NCBI GenBank assembly: GCA_964544475.1
Contig: CAZJBS010000017.1
Location: 10,745-74,744, forward strand
DNA length: 64,000 bases
Source: CAZJBS01 sp964544475
GTDB lineage: Bacteria; CLD3; SB21
Direction: 5' to 3'
The position numbers and the translations under genes are program-made. The notes beneath the pieces are model-generated. The model was not told the origin of the DNA, ran no database searches, and saw only the letters and a list, made by a program, of their open reading frames with translations. Every line of letters starts with the position of its first letter. The stretch's first letter is position 1. Of this stretch, positions 16,270 to 24,451 are shown one piece after another.

Positions 16270-17226
16270 ATGGCTCAAAAGAGTTATCTGCCCGCGCTGG
16301 TGATCGCCATCCTGTGTGTCATCTGGGGCTCGACGTGGATCGCCATCAAATTCGGACTGGAAGATCTGCCGCCGTTTTTGTTCGCGGGCATGCGGTTCAC
16401 GCTCGCCACGGCGCTGTTGGTTGTGTTCATGAAAATCCAGCGAATCCGTTTTCCCGCCGACCGTCGCACGTGGAAGATCATGCTGGTGTTGGGCGTATTT
16501 CAGGCGATCGACTATGCCGCGGTATTCTGGGCGGAACAATACATCGATTCGGCCGTCGCGGCGATCCTGTTTGCCACCATGCCTTTTTTTGTCGCCATGT
16601 TCAGTTACTTCATGCTGGACGACCACCGGATCACCTGGACACAACTGACCGGAATCACCGTCAGTTTCATCGGGGTGTTCTTCATTTTCCTGCGCGACGT
16701 CGGGCACTCGAGAAATTCCGTCGCCGGGGACCTCGTCATTCTGGTCGGATCCATGAGCGGCGCGTTCATCAGCGTCTATGCAAAAAAACACGCCAACCAC
16801 ATTCACCCCGTGACCAACACGACCGTGCAACTCGGTTTTGCCGCGGCCAGCCTCACGCTGATAGGACTGATGGCCGAGGATTTGGGGGCATTTCATGTGA
16901 CGCCCGAATCGCTTGGCGCGATCACTTATCTGGCGATTGTCGGATCGGCGGTGGCCTTTGTTCTCTATATGTGGGTCATCAAGAAAACGACGGTCATGCA
17001 GGCCAGCGTGATCACCTTGTGCACCCCGATCGTGGCTATTCTGCTGGGATGGTTTTGGCGCCACGAGGATCTTGGCGGCAACGTCCTCATCGGGACGATC
17101 CTGATCCTGACCGGCGTGTATGTGGTCAATATTCTGGATTTCAAGATATGGACGCGCAAAACGCAGGACGTTGTGACCACCAAATCCGCGGAGAAAGTGC
17201 TCTGCGAAGAGGAGATGCATGCGTAA
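16270..17226 (+). CDS. EamA-family DMT transporter
   Basis: 318 aa. Ten predicted TM helices in two EamA repeats: LVIAILCVIWGSTWIAIKFG at the start, AGMRFTLATALLVVF, EQYIDSAVAAILFATMPFFVA, ISFIGVFFIFL and IVAILLGWFWRHEDLGG near the end. The start at 16270 follows the MOSC stop by 1 bp. Metabolite or drug exporter of the drug/metabolite superfamily, substrate unknown. It closes the co-directional run before the REP-like element at 17241-17281. Confidence 0.9.
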   Translation: MAQKSYLPALVIAILCVIWGSTWIAIKFGLEDLPPFLFAGMRFTLATALLVVFMKIQRIRFPADRRTWKIMLVLGVFQAIDYAAVFWAEQYIDSAVAAILFATMPFFVAMFSYFMLDDHRITWTQLTGITVSFIGVFFIFLRDVGHSRNSVAGDLVILVGSMSGAFISVYAKKHANHIHPVTNTTVQLGFAAASLTLIGLMAEDLGAFHVTPESLGAITYLAIVGSAVAFVLYMWVIKKTTVMQASVITLCTPIVAILLGWFWRHEDLGGNVLIGTILILTGVYVVNILDFKIWTRKTQDVVTTKSAEKVLCEEEMHA

Positions 17227-17240
17227 GTCATTCATTGTCG

Positions 17241-17281
17241 TTCCCGCGACTTGCCCTGAGCCTGTCGAAGGGAAGCGGGAA
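17241..17281. repeat. REP-like extragenic palindrome
   Basis: An imperfect hairpin with arms TTCCCGC-(gac)-TT-(g)-CCCT and AGGGAAGCGGGAA around GAGCCTGTCGA. The core TTGCCCTGAGCCTGTCGAAG is, as I recall, a widely scattered environmental-bacterial intergenic repeat, recognisable in spurious translations as LSLSKG or FPSTGSG. Here it lies in the 160-bp gap between the EamA and pdxS genes, where it could also act as a processing or attenuation structure. Confidence 0.65.
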
Positions 17282-17386
17282 CCTTGAGCTCGGAAATTTC
17301 CGGTTTGAGTTTCGGTATCCACATTACGCTTTATTATAGATGATCCATTCACTACATTCGCCAGCCAAAAGAAAGAAGGAAGAAGT

Positions 17387-18316
17387 ATGAGCGAGGAAAC
17401 AAACAAAAACGGCGGCCGTCCGGCCGACGACAGTGTCCTGAAGGGCACATTCAAGGTCAAAGTCGGACTGGCGGAAATGTTGAAAGGCGGCGTGATCATG
17501 GACGTCGTCAGTGCCGATCAGGCGAAACTGGCCGAGGACGCCGGCGCGTGCGCCGTTATGGCGCTGGAGCGAGTGCCGGCGGATATCCGCAAAGACGGCG
17601 GTGTGGCCCGCATGAGCGATCCCGGAATGATTTTGCAAATCATGGACGCGGTGACGATTCCGGTCATGGCCAAGACCCGTATCGGCCATTTTGTCGAGGC
17701 GCAGATACTCGAATCCCTCGGCGTGGATTTCATCGATGAGAGCGAAGTGCTGACGCCGGCCGACGAAGCCCACCATATTTACAAGCACGATTTCAAGGCG
17801 CCGTTTGTGTGCGGCGCCACCAATCTGGGCGAGGCCCTGCGCCGGATCGGCGAAGGCGCGGCCATGATCCGGACCAAAGGCGAGGCCGGCACCGGCAACG
17901 TCGTCGAAGCCGTCCGCCATATTCGGGCCATTGTGGGACATATCAGGAAACTGGGCGTGATGGGTGACGACGAACTCATGGCGGAAGCGAAAACGCTCGG
18001 CGCGCCGTACGAACTGGTCCGCTGGGTATCGAAAAACGGACGTCTGCCGGTACCCAATTTTTCGGCCGGCGGCCTGGCCACACCCGCCGATGCCGCGCTG
18101 GTCATGCAACTCGGCGCCGAAGCGGTTTTTGTCGGCTCGGGCATCTTCAAATCCGGCAACCCGGCCAAACGCGCCGAAGCCATCGTCAAGGCAACCACCC
18201 ATTTCCGGGATCCACAAATACTGGCGGAAGTCTCCAAAGGCCTCGGCGAAGCGATGGTAGGTATTACGATGGAATCCCTGAATGCCGGCGAACGGCTGGC
18301 CACACGCGGGTGGTGA
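17387..18316 (+). CDS. pdxS: Pyridoxal 5'-phosphate synthase lyase subunit PdxS
   Basis: 309 aa. PdxS makes PLP from ribose 5-phosphate, glyceraldehyde 3-phosphate and ammonia in the DXP-independent route, as a dodecamer normally fed with ammonia by the PdxT glutaminase. Diagnostic pieces: GGVIMDVVSADQAKLAEDAG, ALERVPADIR, MAKTRIGHFVEAQIL (catalytic lysine), IRTKGEAGTGN and LPVPNFSAGGLATPADAAL. GAAGGAAGAAGT precedes the ATG. No pdxT follows; the next gene is unrelated. Several PLP enzymes and a MocR regulator lie just upstream. Confidence 0.98.
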   Translation: MSEETNKNGGRPADDSVLKGTFKVKVGLAEMLKGGVIMDVVSADQAKLAEDAGACAVMALERVPADIRKDGGVARMSDPGMILQIMDAVTIPVMAKTRIGHFVEAQILESLGVDFIDESEVLTPADEAHHIYKHDFKAPFVCGATNLGEALRRIGEGAAMIRTKGEAGTGNVVEAVRHIRAIVGHIRKLGVMGDDELMAEAKTLGAPYELVRWVSKNGRLPVPNFSAGGLATPADAALVMQLGAEAVFVGSGIFKSGNPAKRAEAIVKATTHFRDPQILAEVSKGLGEAMVGITMESLNAGERLATRGW

Positions 18317-18365
18317 CGGCCGGCGACTGTTGCGCATCCTGACACGCCGGACCTGATCCAACTTT

Positions 18366-19214
18366 ATGACGAAAAAGCCTCTGGACATCACCGCGTCCGT
18401 CAACACGCCGGAAAAGAATGACGCCCGAGCCCTTCAAAGCAACGGGACTCCCGCGTGGGTGGATCGCGGCTGGTATGCGGCGCTGGAATTCGAACTGACC
18501 ACGTCGGCCAAGTTTGACCAGGCCGTCGTGTTGGCGGCAGGCCATCCTCACTTCACCGAACTCGTCGACGAGCGCGGTATCAGCCTCTATCGTACCATCT
18601 ATTTCAAAAAGGATTTTCCGAAATTTGAGGCGTTATTCGCCCTGGTCGGCAACTGGAAAAGCACCAGGATTTATGTCAAAGGCAACGAAGTGTCCCGACA
18701 GAATTTCGACATCTGGTACGCCTGTTACCGAACCTATTGGGCCCACCGCAAGATCCTGAACGATGCCGACGCCTGCGGCGTCAGCCGCTCCTCCGTTTTT
18801 CCGGATTTCCTGGGCTGCTACGATCGCAATATCGTACTGAAATGGCGCGATCCGTCGTACAGTGCATACCAATTCTCATCCAAAGTGTGGTACGTTTTCG
18901 GCAAACGCGTCCAGAATGCGTTTGTGGTCGACAAAGAAGCCATGCGCCAATACCTGGCCCGCACCAACGAAGAGTATCTGGCGTGCCCGTGTTACGGCCA
19001 TGTTTGGATCGAACACTTCCTGTCGAAATTGCCGAAGGAAATCAATCCGGTCATCTACAAGGAATGGCTATTCAAAGAGGACTACCTCAAGACCCAAACC
19101 AAGGCGCTTTTCAACTACGACATCGCCATGTCCACACTGCCCGACATCTGCCCCGTGAATGAAAAAGCCTACCTCAAATTCATGAACCGGCTATTCAAGG
19201 AAGAGCAGGACTGA
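18366..19214 (+). CDS. Conserved-looking hypothetical protein
   Basis: 282 aa, no family recognised. No signal peptide or TM helix. Features: aromatic-rich core with WYACYRTYWAHRK, a DADACGVS segment, FPDFLGCYDRN, then a cysteine-rich YLACPCYGHVWIEHFL. Six cysteines and several His/Trp in the middle and C-terminal parts could form a metal or nucleotide site. It starts 49 bp after pdxS in the same direction, so it may be co-transcribed; codon use resembles its neighbours. Function cannot be inferred. Confidence 0.8.
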   Translation: MTKKPLDITASVNTPEKNDARALQSNGTPAWVDRGWYAALEFELTTSAKFDQAVVLAAGHPHFTELVDERGISLYRTIYFKKDFPKFEALFALVGNWKSTRIYVKGNEVSRQNFDIWYACYRTYWAHRKILNDADACGVSRSSVFPDFLGCYDRNIVLKWRDPSYSAYQFSSKVWYVFGKRVQNAFVVDKEAMRQYLARTNEEYLACPCYGHVWIEHFLSKLPKEINPVIYKEWLFKEDYLKTQTKALFNYDIAMSTLPDICPVNEKAYLKFMNRLFKEEQD

Positions 19215-19235
19215 CGCCCGGATCGTGAGTGGAAT

Positions 19236-19430
19236 TCATACCGTCGTCTGCGCCATGATGTTGACGCACGTCGCGACAACCTTGTCCAGCAAGCTGCGCA
19301 TCTGTCGTGACATCTTGTAAAGAAAATCTCCCGCCAGACCCGCCATGAAGAGCACATTGACGAGCGAGCCAACGAATATCCAGTCATTGGTCTCGGACTG
19401 GCGGTCGGCGGCGTGGCGTTTGTCCGCCAC
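19236..19430 (-). CDS. Possible small membrane protein (GTG start)
   Basis: 64 aa with one plausible TM helix (DWIFVGSLVNVLFMAGLAGD) and a basic tail. It would start at a GTG with no Shine-Dalgarno, and the frame is closed nine codons upstream by TAG. It fills most of the 265-bp gap between the hypothetical gene and doxX. Real-looking composition is the only support. Confidence 0.3.
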   Translation of the reverse strand: MADKRHAADRQSETNDWIFVGSLVNVLFMAGLAGDFLYKMSRQMRSLLDKVVATCVNIMAQTTV

Positions 19431-19479
19431 AGCGGCGGAGGGCGGCTTGAATGGAAGCTACCGTATGAGCGTAAGGAAG

Positions 19480-19896
19480 TCAAATAGTATCATGGCGGCC
19501 CGGTTTCAATGCGAATTTGCCCGATCCGGAAAAGAGGAGCGAAAGAAAAACCGTCCCGGCCAGGACGGCGGGGGATACCATGTGAAGCGGATCGCCCGCG
19601 CTGATATGATGGGTCGCGGCAACCATCATCGTGAAGGCCATGAATGCCGCCGCCGTACGCGTTCCAATACCCAGGACCAGCAGTACGCCGCCGACGCCTT
19701 CCGAGAGACTGGCCATCAATCCCCAGAACACCGGCCAAAACGTAATGCCAAAATGAGCCATGGCCCCGCCAAGCTGTTCCCACATGGCCGTTCCGGCCAG
19801 GAGTTTTGGAAGACCATACACATAAGAAAACGTCAGACCCACCCCCAGGCGGAGCATCAGGAGTCCAAGGTCACGGCTTTCAAGCCATTTTTTCAT
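19480..19896 (-). CDS. DoxX family membrane protein
   Basis: 138 aa, four predicted TM helices. DoxX hallmarks: LGLLMLRLGVGLTFSYVYGLPKLL at the start, FWGLMASLSEGVGGVLLVLG and RTAAAFMAFTMMVAA in the middle. Family members include the thiosulfate:quinone oxidoreductase small subunit and redox-stress complexes with SOD, but most are uncharacterised. Single gene; 144 bp of featureless DNA separates it from the DUF1801 gene. Confidence 0.9.
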   Translation of the reverse strand: MKKWLESRDLGLLMLRLGVGLTFSYVYGLPKLLAGTAMWEQLGGAMAHFGITFWPVFWGLMASLSEGVGGVLLVLGIGTRTAAAFMAFTMMVAATHHISAGDPLHMVSPAVLAGTVFLSLLFSGSGKFALKPGRHDTI

Positions 19897-20040
19897 GGAA
19901 ATACCTTTGCTGATTGGTCAGGAACACTATTGCCCTACACGGTACCGGCGATTCGAGAAAATGCATAAGACCGAGCCGGTAATAATCGTCCGCCATTCCG
20001 CAAACAAACCCTTTGCCGCAGAACTTGCCGATGCCAGCTG

Positions 20041-20451
20041 TCAGCGCATCTTCTTTGCTTTGAGTCGTTCTTCGATCTCGTCAATACGCGCCTTGACGAT
20101 CTTTCTGACCAGCGTTGCAGGCAGCCCTTTGTTCGTCGGAAAGCGAATCGTTCCGGCCGACGTTTCGTACGATTGGAGTTCTTTCTGGAATCTGGCCATG
20201 ACCTTTCGGCTCATCGGGAAGAGACTGCAGTGGTGGGTGAAAGCGGCAAAGGCCACGAGCATCCGGTGATGCCGGAACATCGGCATGCCATAGCTGATCT
20301 GTTCGGTTGCCTTGGGCGCCGCCGACCGGATCGTTTTGCGCAGCTTGGATAGCGTCGCACGCGCCTCCGGAGAGACCATGGCCAGATATGCATCGATGGT
20401 TTGAGGTTTGGTCTTCTTTTTTGAATGGCCTTTGGCATCCGTCTTTTTCAT
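20041..20451 (-). CDS. DUF1801 (YdhG-like) domain protein
   Basis: 136 aa. A lysine-rich N-terminus is followed by the YdhG/DUF1801 fold: IDAYLAMVSPEARATLSKLRKTIR, ATEQISYGMPMF and the basic end RFPTNKGLPATLVRKIVKARIDEI. The family is cytosolic, resembles a frataxin-like fold, and has no firm function. AGGTTAAC lies upstream of the ATG at 20451. The truncated membrane gene ends 49 bp upstream. Confidence 0.88.
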   Translation of the reverse strand: MKKTDAKGHSKKKTKPQTIDAYLAMVSPEARATLSKLRKTIRSAAPKATEQISYGMPMFRHHRMLVAFAAFTHHCSLFPMSRKVMARFQKELQSYETSAGTIRFPTNKGLPATLVRKIVKARIDEIEERLKAKKMR

Positions 20452-20500
20452 GTTAACCTCCGTGGAGTGGAGTTGTCGAGTTGATCATGATTGGTCTGTT

Positions 20501-20677
20501 TCAGGTTTGGCCATCATCCTGCCACTCAACCCCGTGCCCGGAAGGGTGACGACCGGCGCGCCCCCGGCCGGGATTCGGAAACACACCCATGGATTCCAGC
20601 GCCGCCTCCGTGCCAACCGACAGGACGACGACAGGAAATCCGGCCAGTACGGCGCCGGTACTTTTCAACGCGTTCAT
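20501..20677 (-). pseudogene. Truncated small membrane protein gene
   Basis: 58 codons from an ATG with AGGAG 8 bases upstream. The first 36 residues (LKSTGAVLAGFPVVVLSVGT, then LESMGVFPNP) match the N-terminal TM helix of a roughly 140-aa multi-TM family I recognise by pattern. The protein then loses the family-like continuation and ends in hydrophilic sequence with no further TM helices. It looks 3'-truncated or frameshifted near 20570. Family membership is from memory and unverified. Confidence 0.45.
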
Positions 20678-20703
20678 GGTTGGCTCCTGCGTTTCGACGG
20701 GGA

Positions 20704-21462
20704 TCAGTATTCTTCTTCGATGAGCGCCGCGTACACGTTGAACGGAGAAAGTTCGAAGGCCACCTGCAAAAACGCACACGGGGCATCCGTGTCGATCCAG
20801 AACGTGAGGCGGCTTTGGCTGGTCGCCACCCGGCGTGTCACAATGTCCGTTTTCCGGCGGCGGACTTCTTCCTGGGTCGGCGTAAATTCGAAGACCACCT
20901 TGTGCGCCCTCCGATCGCGGCCGGCGACGTGAATGGTTTCCAACCCTGTCACTTTGGCCACAACGGTCCAGGGTTCCGTCTCCACGTCAAGATGAAAGGA
21001 CTGAGAAAATCCCTCTTTCAATGGCCGCGTGCGAAGGCAGTGGATCATCGAAAAAAAATTGTGGCTTTCCTCACGGATGGGCTTGTCCACGGCGGGATCA
21101 AATTTTCCACCGTCGTAGACGGCCCGGTGCGACGCTTGGTCGTACGTGGTCGTCATCCGCTGTCTCAGCGTTTTCTGGGCAATGGTTTTTGTGAACGTCA
21201 CCGGAAGGCCGGTTTCGGCATCGACATACGTGTCGTACTGATTGTCCAACGAATAAAATGCCGAAAAAAACACGTTCGTTTTGGCGTGGGCGGACAGGCG
21301 CACGACGTCGCGGCCATCGAGGCGGGTTTTTTCAGGAACCGACAGGGTGATGGTCACCGCCGGAATCCCGACATACGTCAGTTTGTACGTGAGCGTCTCG
21401 CCGATGGGAACCTGGGCAACCAGGGGCCCGGCCGTCAACAAGAATAAAATGAATCGCCACAT
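20704..21462 (-). CDS. DUF3108 domain protein, secreted
   Basis: 252 aa. A signal peptide (FILFLLTAGPLVAQ) is followed by the DUF3108 fold: GETLTYKLTYVGIPAVTITL, LDNQYDTYVDAETGLPVTF and the late strand SRLTFWIDTDAPC. Envelope proteins of this family are frequent in FCB and Proteobacteria and are functionally unassigned; the fold resembles LolA/LolB-like half-barrels. The start overlaps the moaC stop by one base, so it is translated with moaC. Confidence 0.85.
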   Translation of the reverse strand: MWRFILFLLTAGPLVAQVPIGETLTYKLTYVGIPAVTITLSVPEKTRLDGRDVVRLSAHAKTNVFFSAFYSLDNQYDTYVDAETGLPVTFTKTIAQKTLRQRMTTTYDQASHRAVYDGGKFDPAVDKPIREESHNFFSMIHCLRTRPLKEGFSQSFHLDVETEPWTVVAKVTGLETIHVAGRDRRAHKVVFEFTPTQEEVRRRKTDIVTRRVATSQSRLTFWIDTDAPCAFLQVAFELSPFNVYAALIEEEY

Positions 21463-21962
21463 CAGTTCCGGTCTCGTTTAAAGGTTCCGCTTCGGCCGCC
21501 CGCTTTGAAAAGAAGGCGGACATCCGTGATGGTCATGGACTTGTCGACGGCTTTGGCCATGTCGTAAATAGTCAGCGCCGCGATCGCCGCGGCGGTCAGC
21601 GCTTCCATTTCCACGCCGGTCCGATCGGCCAACTCACAGACCGCTTCGACGCGGATGGAGTGGCTCACATCCTGAGGAAAAAAATCGACGCGCACATGCG
21701 CCAGGTTGAGCGGGTGGCACAGAGGAATCAGCTCGGACGTGCGTTTGGCGGCTTGAATACCGGCCACCCGGGCGACCGCAAGAACATCGCCTTTGGCCAG
21801 CTTGCCCCCAATGATCAATTGGTAGGCTTCGCGGCTCATTCGGACGGTCGCCTCCGCGACGGCGGTGCGTTTGGTGATCCTTTTGCCGCCCACATGAACC
21901 ATTCGCGCCCGCCCGCCGGCGTCCACATGAGTGAGTTTCTTTCGCGTGGTCTTTCTGCTCAT
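21462..21962 (-). CDS. moaC: Cyclic pyranopterin monophosphate synthase MoaC
   Basis: 166 aa. MoaC converts 3',8-cyclo-GTP to cPMP, the first stable molybdopterin precursor. Signatures: LTHVDAGGRARMVHVG, AGIQAAKRTSELIPLCHPL, TGVEMEALTAAAIAALTIYDM and AKAVDKSMTITDVRLLFK. It sits 1 bp after the ECF sigma factor stop and overlaps DUF3108, so holA-sigma-moaC-DUF3108 reads as one operon. No other moa or moe gene is in the window, but the molybdenum hydroxylase subunits at 34857-39161 would need the cofactor. Confidence 0.97.
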   Translation of the reverse strand: MSRKTTRKKLTHVDAGGRARMVHVGGKRITKRTAVAEATVRMSREAYQLIIGGKLAKGDVLAVARVAGIQAAKRTSELIPLCHPLNLAHVRVDFFPQDVSHSIRVEAVCELADRTGVEMEALTAAAIAALTIYDMAKAVDKSMTITDVRLLFKAGGRSGTFKRDRN

Positions 21963-21963
21963 G

Positions 21964-22623
21964 CTATTTCTCCCTCAGGAATTTGAGCGTTTTCTGCAGG
22001 CGCTCCCTGGCCCGGTTGACGCGCGATTTGATCGTGCCGATGGGAAGATCGGTTTGCTGCGCAATTTCTTCGTAGGAGAGGTTCTCAATTTCGCGCAGGC
22101 GGATGATTTCCTGGTATTTCTCCGGCAATTGGCGAATGGCCTTCCGGATCAGATCCTTGGTGACGGCCGAGTCGGTCATCTCGTCGGCATTGACGCGGGT
22201 TTCAACCGCTTCAAACTCCTGCCCGTCGTTGCCAAGGTTGGACATGGTGTACAATTGCTGGCGGCGGCGTTTGCGGAGTTCACTCCGTGCGAGGTTGCCC
22301 GCCACGGTATAGATCCACGTCGAAAACTTGGCGACCTTCTTGTACGACTGGCGGAACCGGTAAATCTTGACAAACGTGTCCTGCACGATATCTTCCGCGT
22401 CGGACCTTTCGCCGACAAAGCTCATGATGTAGTTAATCAGGTGTTCCTTGTACCGCGCCACAATGACGTCAAATGCGACGAGATCGCCGCCCTGGAACCG
22501 TTCGATCACGTCCTCGTCGCTCAGCTTCTGATAGTTCTTCAGGGCGCGCCGGACGAGATGCGGCGTACGGATCAACTCGCGCAGGTCCGAGTCGTCGATG
22601 GGGGTCTTTTTCTCGCCGCTCAC
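21964..22623 (-). CDS. ECF-type RNA polymerase sigma-70 factor (RpoE/SigW-like)
   Basis: 219 aa. Region 2 at about 50-115 (YKEHLINYIMSFVGERSDAED, then IVQDTFVKIYRF and FSTWIYTVAGNLARSELRKR) and region 4 at about 155-215 (LPEKYQEIIRLREIENLSYE, IAQQTDLPIGTIKSRVNRAR). A 35-residue N-terminal extension (DDSDLRELIRTPHLVRRALK) precedes region 2 and is unusual but seen in some FCB sigma factors. It overlaps holA by 4 bp. There is no anti-sigma gene next to it, since moaC follows. Confidence 0.95.
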   Translation of the reverse strand: MSGEKKTPIDDSDLRELIRTPHLVRRALKNYQKLSDEDVIERFQGGDLVAFDVIVARYKEHLINYIMSFVGERSDAEDIVQDTFVKIYRFRQSYKKVAKFSTWIYTVAGNLARSELRKRRRQQLYTMSNLGNDGQEFEAVETRVNADEMTDSAVTKDLIRKAIRQLPEKYQEIIRLREIENLSYEEIAQQTDLPIGTIKSRVNRARERLQKTLKFLREK

Positions 22624-23657
22624 GGTTTCAGCCCTTTGATGATGCGAAAAATCAGGCGATGCATGATCAGCGTCTTGTCCATGACGCTCGACTTGAGTTC
22701 CGTATCCGCCTCGAGCAACGCCGCGAAAATGGATTCGAAATCACCGACGGCATAGGACGCGGCTTGCGGCCAGTACTGGCTTTCCAGATAATTGGGATAC
22801 ACTCTAAATCCGTCGATCATGTGCTGCTGGATCGTGCGCATCGGCGTTTGGCGTTCGCGCAGATCGCACAAGGCCATCAGGATCATGAAATGGCGGTGCA
22901 ACAACGCGACCATGCCGACCGGCTCCTCGCCAAAACGGAACATCTGGTCGAAAACATGGATCGCCCGTTCCAGGTCCTTTTTGCCGACCGTTTGGCAGAA
23001 TTCCCAGATATTGTACTGCCGCGACACGCCGATGGCGGCTTCAATATCGTCTTCGTTGATTTCCTCGCGCGCGCCGACATACGTGGCGAGCTTGTCCACC
23101 TGGCTGTCCAATTCGCGCAGGGACACGTCCACGCGCGAAGCCAGCATCATGGCGGCATTCGAGGAAATGCGCTTGCCATGCCGCTCCGCAAACGATTCGA
23201 TCCACTCCGGTATTTCGTATTCGGTCAGCGCCTTGAGTTCGACGTCCATCCCGTGTTCCCGCAGCCATTTGAAAGGATGGTACCGAAAGTCGGCTTTCAC
23301 GGCCGTCAGCACAAGACAGGTCGAATCCATCGGGTTGTTGCAATACGCCGCCAGCGCCTCCCGTTCGGGCTTGGTCAGCGCATCGGCGTCCCGGAGGATC
23401 ACCACCTTGCGGTCCGCCATCATCGGAAACGCCATGGCCGCATTGAGCACGCCGGTCATATCCGCGTCTTTGCCGTGGAATACGTGCAAATTGAAATCAT
23501 CCTTCGGCGCGTTGAATACCGCCAACAGTATGGCATCGATGACCTGGTCGGCAAGGAATTGCTCCTCGCCGTTGAGCAAATACAACGGGCGGACTGTCCC
23601 CTTCCCGATCTGCTTGAGCGTTTCATGAAAAGACTGACTTTTTTCGGAACGTGCCAT
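22620..23657 (-). CDS. holA: DNA polymerase III delta subunit
   Basis: 345 aa. HolA is the clamp-loader subunit that opens the beta sliding clamp. Recognisable parts: VRPLYLLNGEEQFLADQVIDAI, DDFNLHVFHGKDA, RKVVILRDADAL, FRYHPFKWLREHGMDVE, and in domain III GMVALLHRHFMILMAL. Length is normal for the family. It overlaps the sigma factor start by 4 bp, probably ensuring coupled expression, and lies 65 bp from the uracil-DNA glycosylase gene upstream. Confidence 0.95.
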   Translation of the reverse strand: MARSEKSQSFHETLKQIGKGTVRPLYLLNGEEQFLADQVIDAILLAVFNAPKDDFNLHVFHGKDADMTGVLNAAMAFPMMADRKVVILRDADALTKPEREALAAYCNNPMDSTCLVLTAVKADFRYHPFKWLREHGMDVELKALTEYEIPEWIESFAERHGKRISSNAAMMLASRVDVSLRELDSQVDKLATYVGAREEINEDDIEAAIGVSRQYNIWEFCQTVGKKDLERAIHVFDQMFRFGEEPVGMVALLHRHFMILMALCDLRERQTPMRTIQQHMIDGFRVYPNYLESQYWPQAASYAVGDFESIFAALLEADTELKSSVMDKTLIMHRLIFRIIKGLKP

Positions 23658-23722
23658 GGGATGCTATTCGGAATTTCTTTTGCGCCAGTTCCACCCACGC
23701 TCTTGAAGCGGGAGCGGCGGGT

Positions 23723-24451
23723 TTATTTCTTCTTATCCAGCATGTCTTTCAGTTTCAGGAGATCCTCCCATGCCGGTTTTTTCCAGTTCGGATTTCGCAA
23801 TAACGCCGCCGGGTGATACGTGACCATCAACGGCACACCGTGATAATCAAAGACCCTACCCCGCATTTCCGTCATCGACAACGTATTTTTCAACAGGGTG
23901 TTGGCGGCAGTCAAACCGAGTGCGCAGATGATCTTCGGACGAATGTTCTCGATCTGGGCAATGAGGTACGGTTCACACTGTTCGATTTCGGCCTGGACGG
24001 GTTTGCGATTGCCCGGCGGACGGCATTTCAGAATATTGGCGATATAGACCTGCGACCGCTGGATATTGAGCGACCGCGGTTGCTCGATCATCTGCGTGAG
24101 CAGTTGCCCGGCCCGGCCGACAAACGGCAGGCCCTGCGCATCTTCATCCGCGCCCGGCGCTTCGCCGATGAAGAGGATATCGGCCTTCGGATTACCGCTG
24201 CCGAAAACCGTTTGCGTCCGCGTTTGGCAGAGGTCGCACTTCCGGCAATTCGAAACGGTCTTCTCGAGTTCATCCAGCGTGGGCAGGTCGCCGTACGAAG
24301 CGGGCGGTTCGGAGACCGATGCCGTCCCTGGCGTGGTCGCTACCCCGGCCGGCCTGGCCTTCGCGCGCGTTTGATCCAGATACAACGTATCGCCGTACAC
24401 GTCCCGCTGGGTTTCGAGAAACGTCTTGATCGCCTTCAGCTTTTTGGTCAT
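23723..24451 (-). CDS. Family 4 (4Fe-4S) uracil-DNA glycosylase
   Basis: 242 aa. Removes uracil from DNA in base excision repair. After a roughly 75-residue low-complexity leader, the UDG4 core shows cluster cysteines CRKCDLCQTR and KCRPPGNRKPVQAEIEQCEP, the active-site motif FIGEAPGADEDAQGLPFVGR, ALGLTAANTLL and motif B HPAALLRNP. The start overlaps the end of the sppA-like gene by 4 bp (ATGA), so the genes are coupled. Confidence 0.95.
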   Translation of the reverse strand: MTKKLKAIKTFLETQRDVYGDTLYLDQTRAKARPAGVATTPGTASVSEPPASYGDLPTLDELEKTVSNCRKCDLCQTRTQTVFGSGNPKADILFIGEAPGADEDAQGLPFVGRAGQLLTQMIEQPRSLNIQRSQVYIANILKCRPPGNRKPVQAEIEQCEPYLIAQIENIRPKIICALGLTAANTLLKNTLSMTEMRGRVFDYHGVPLMVTYHPAALLRNPNWKKPAWEDLLKLKDMLDKKK

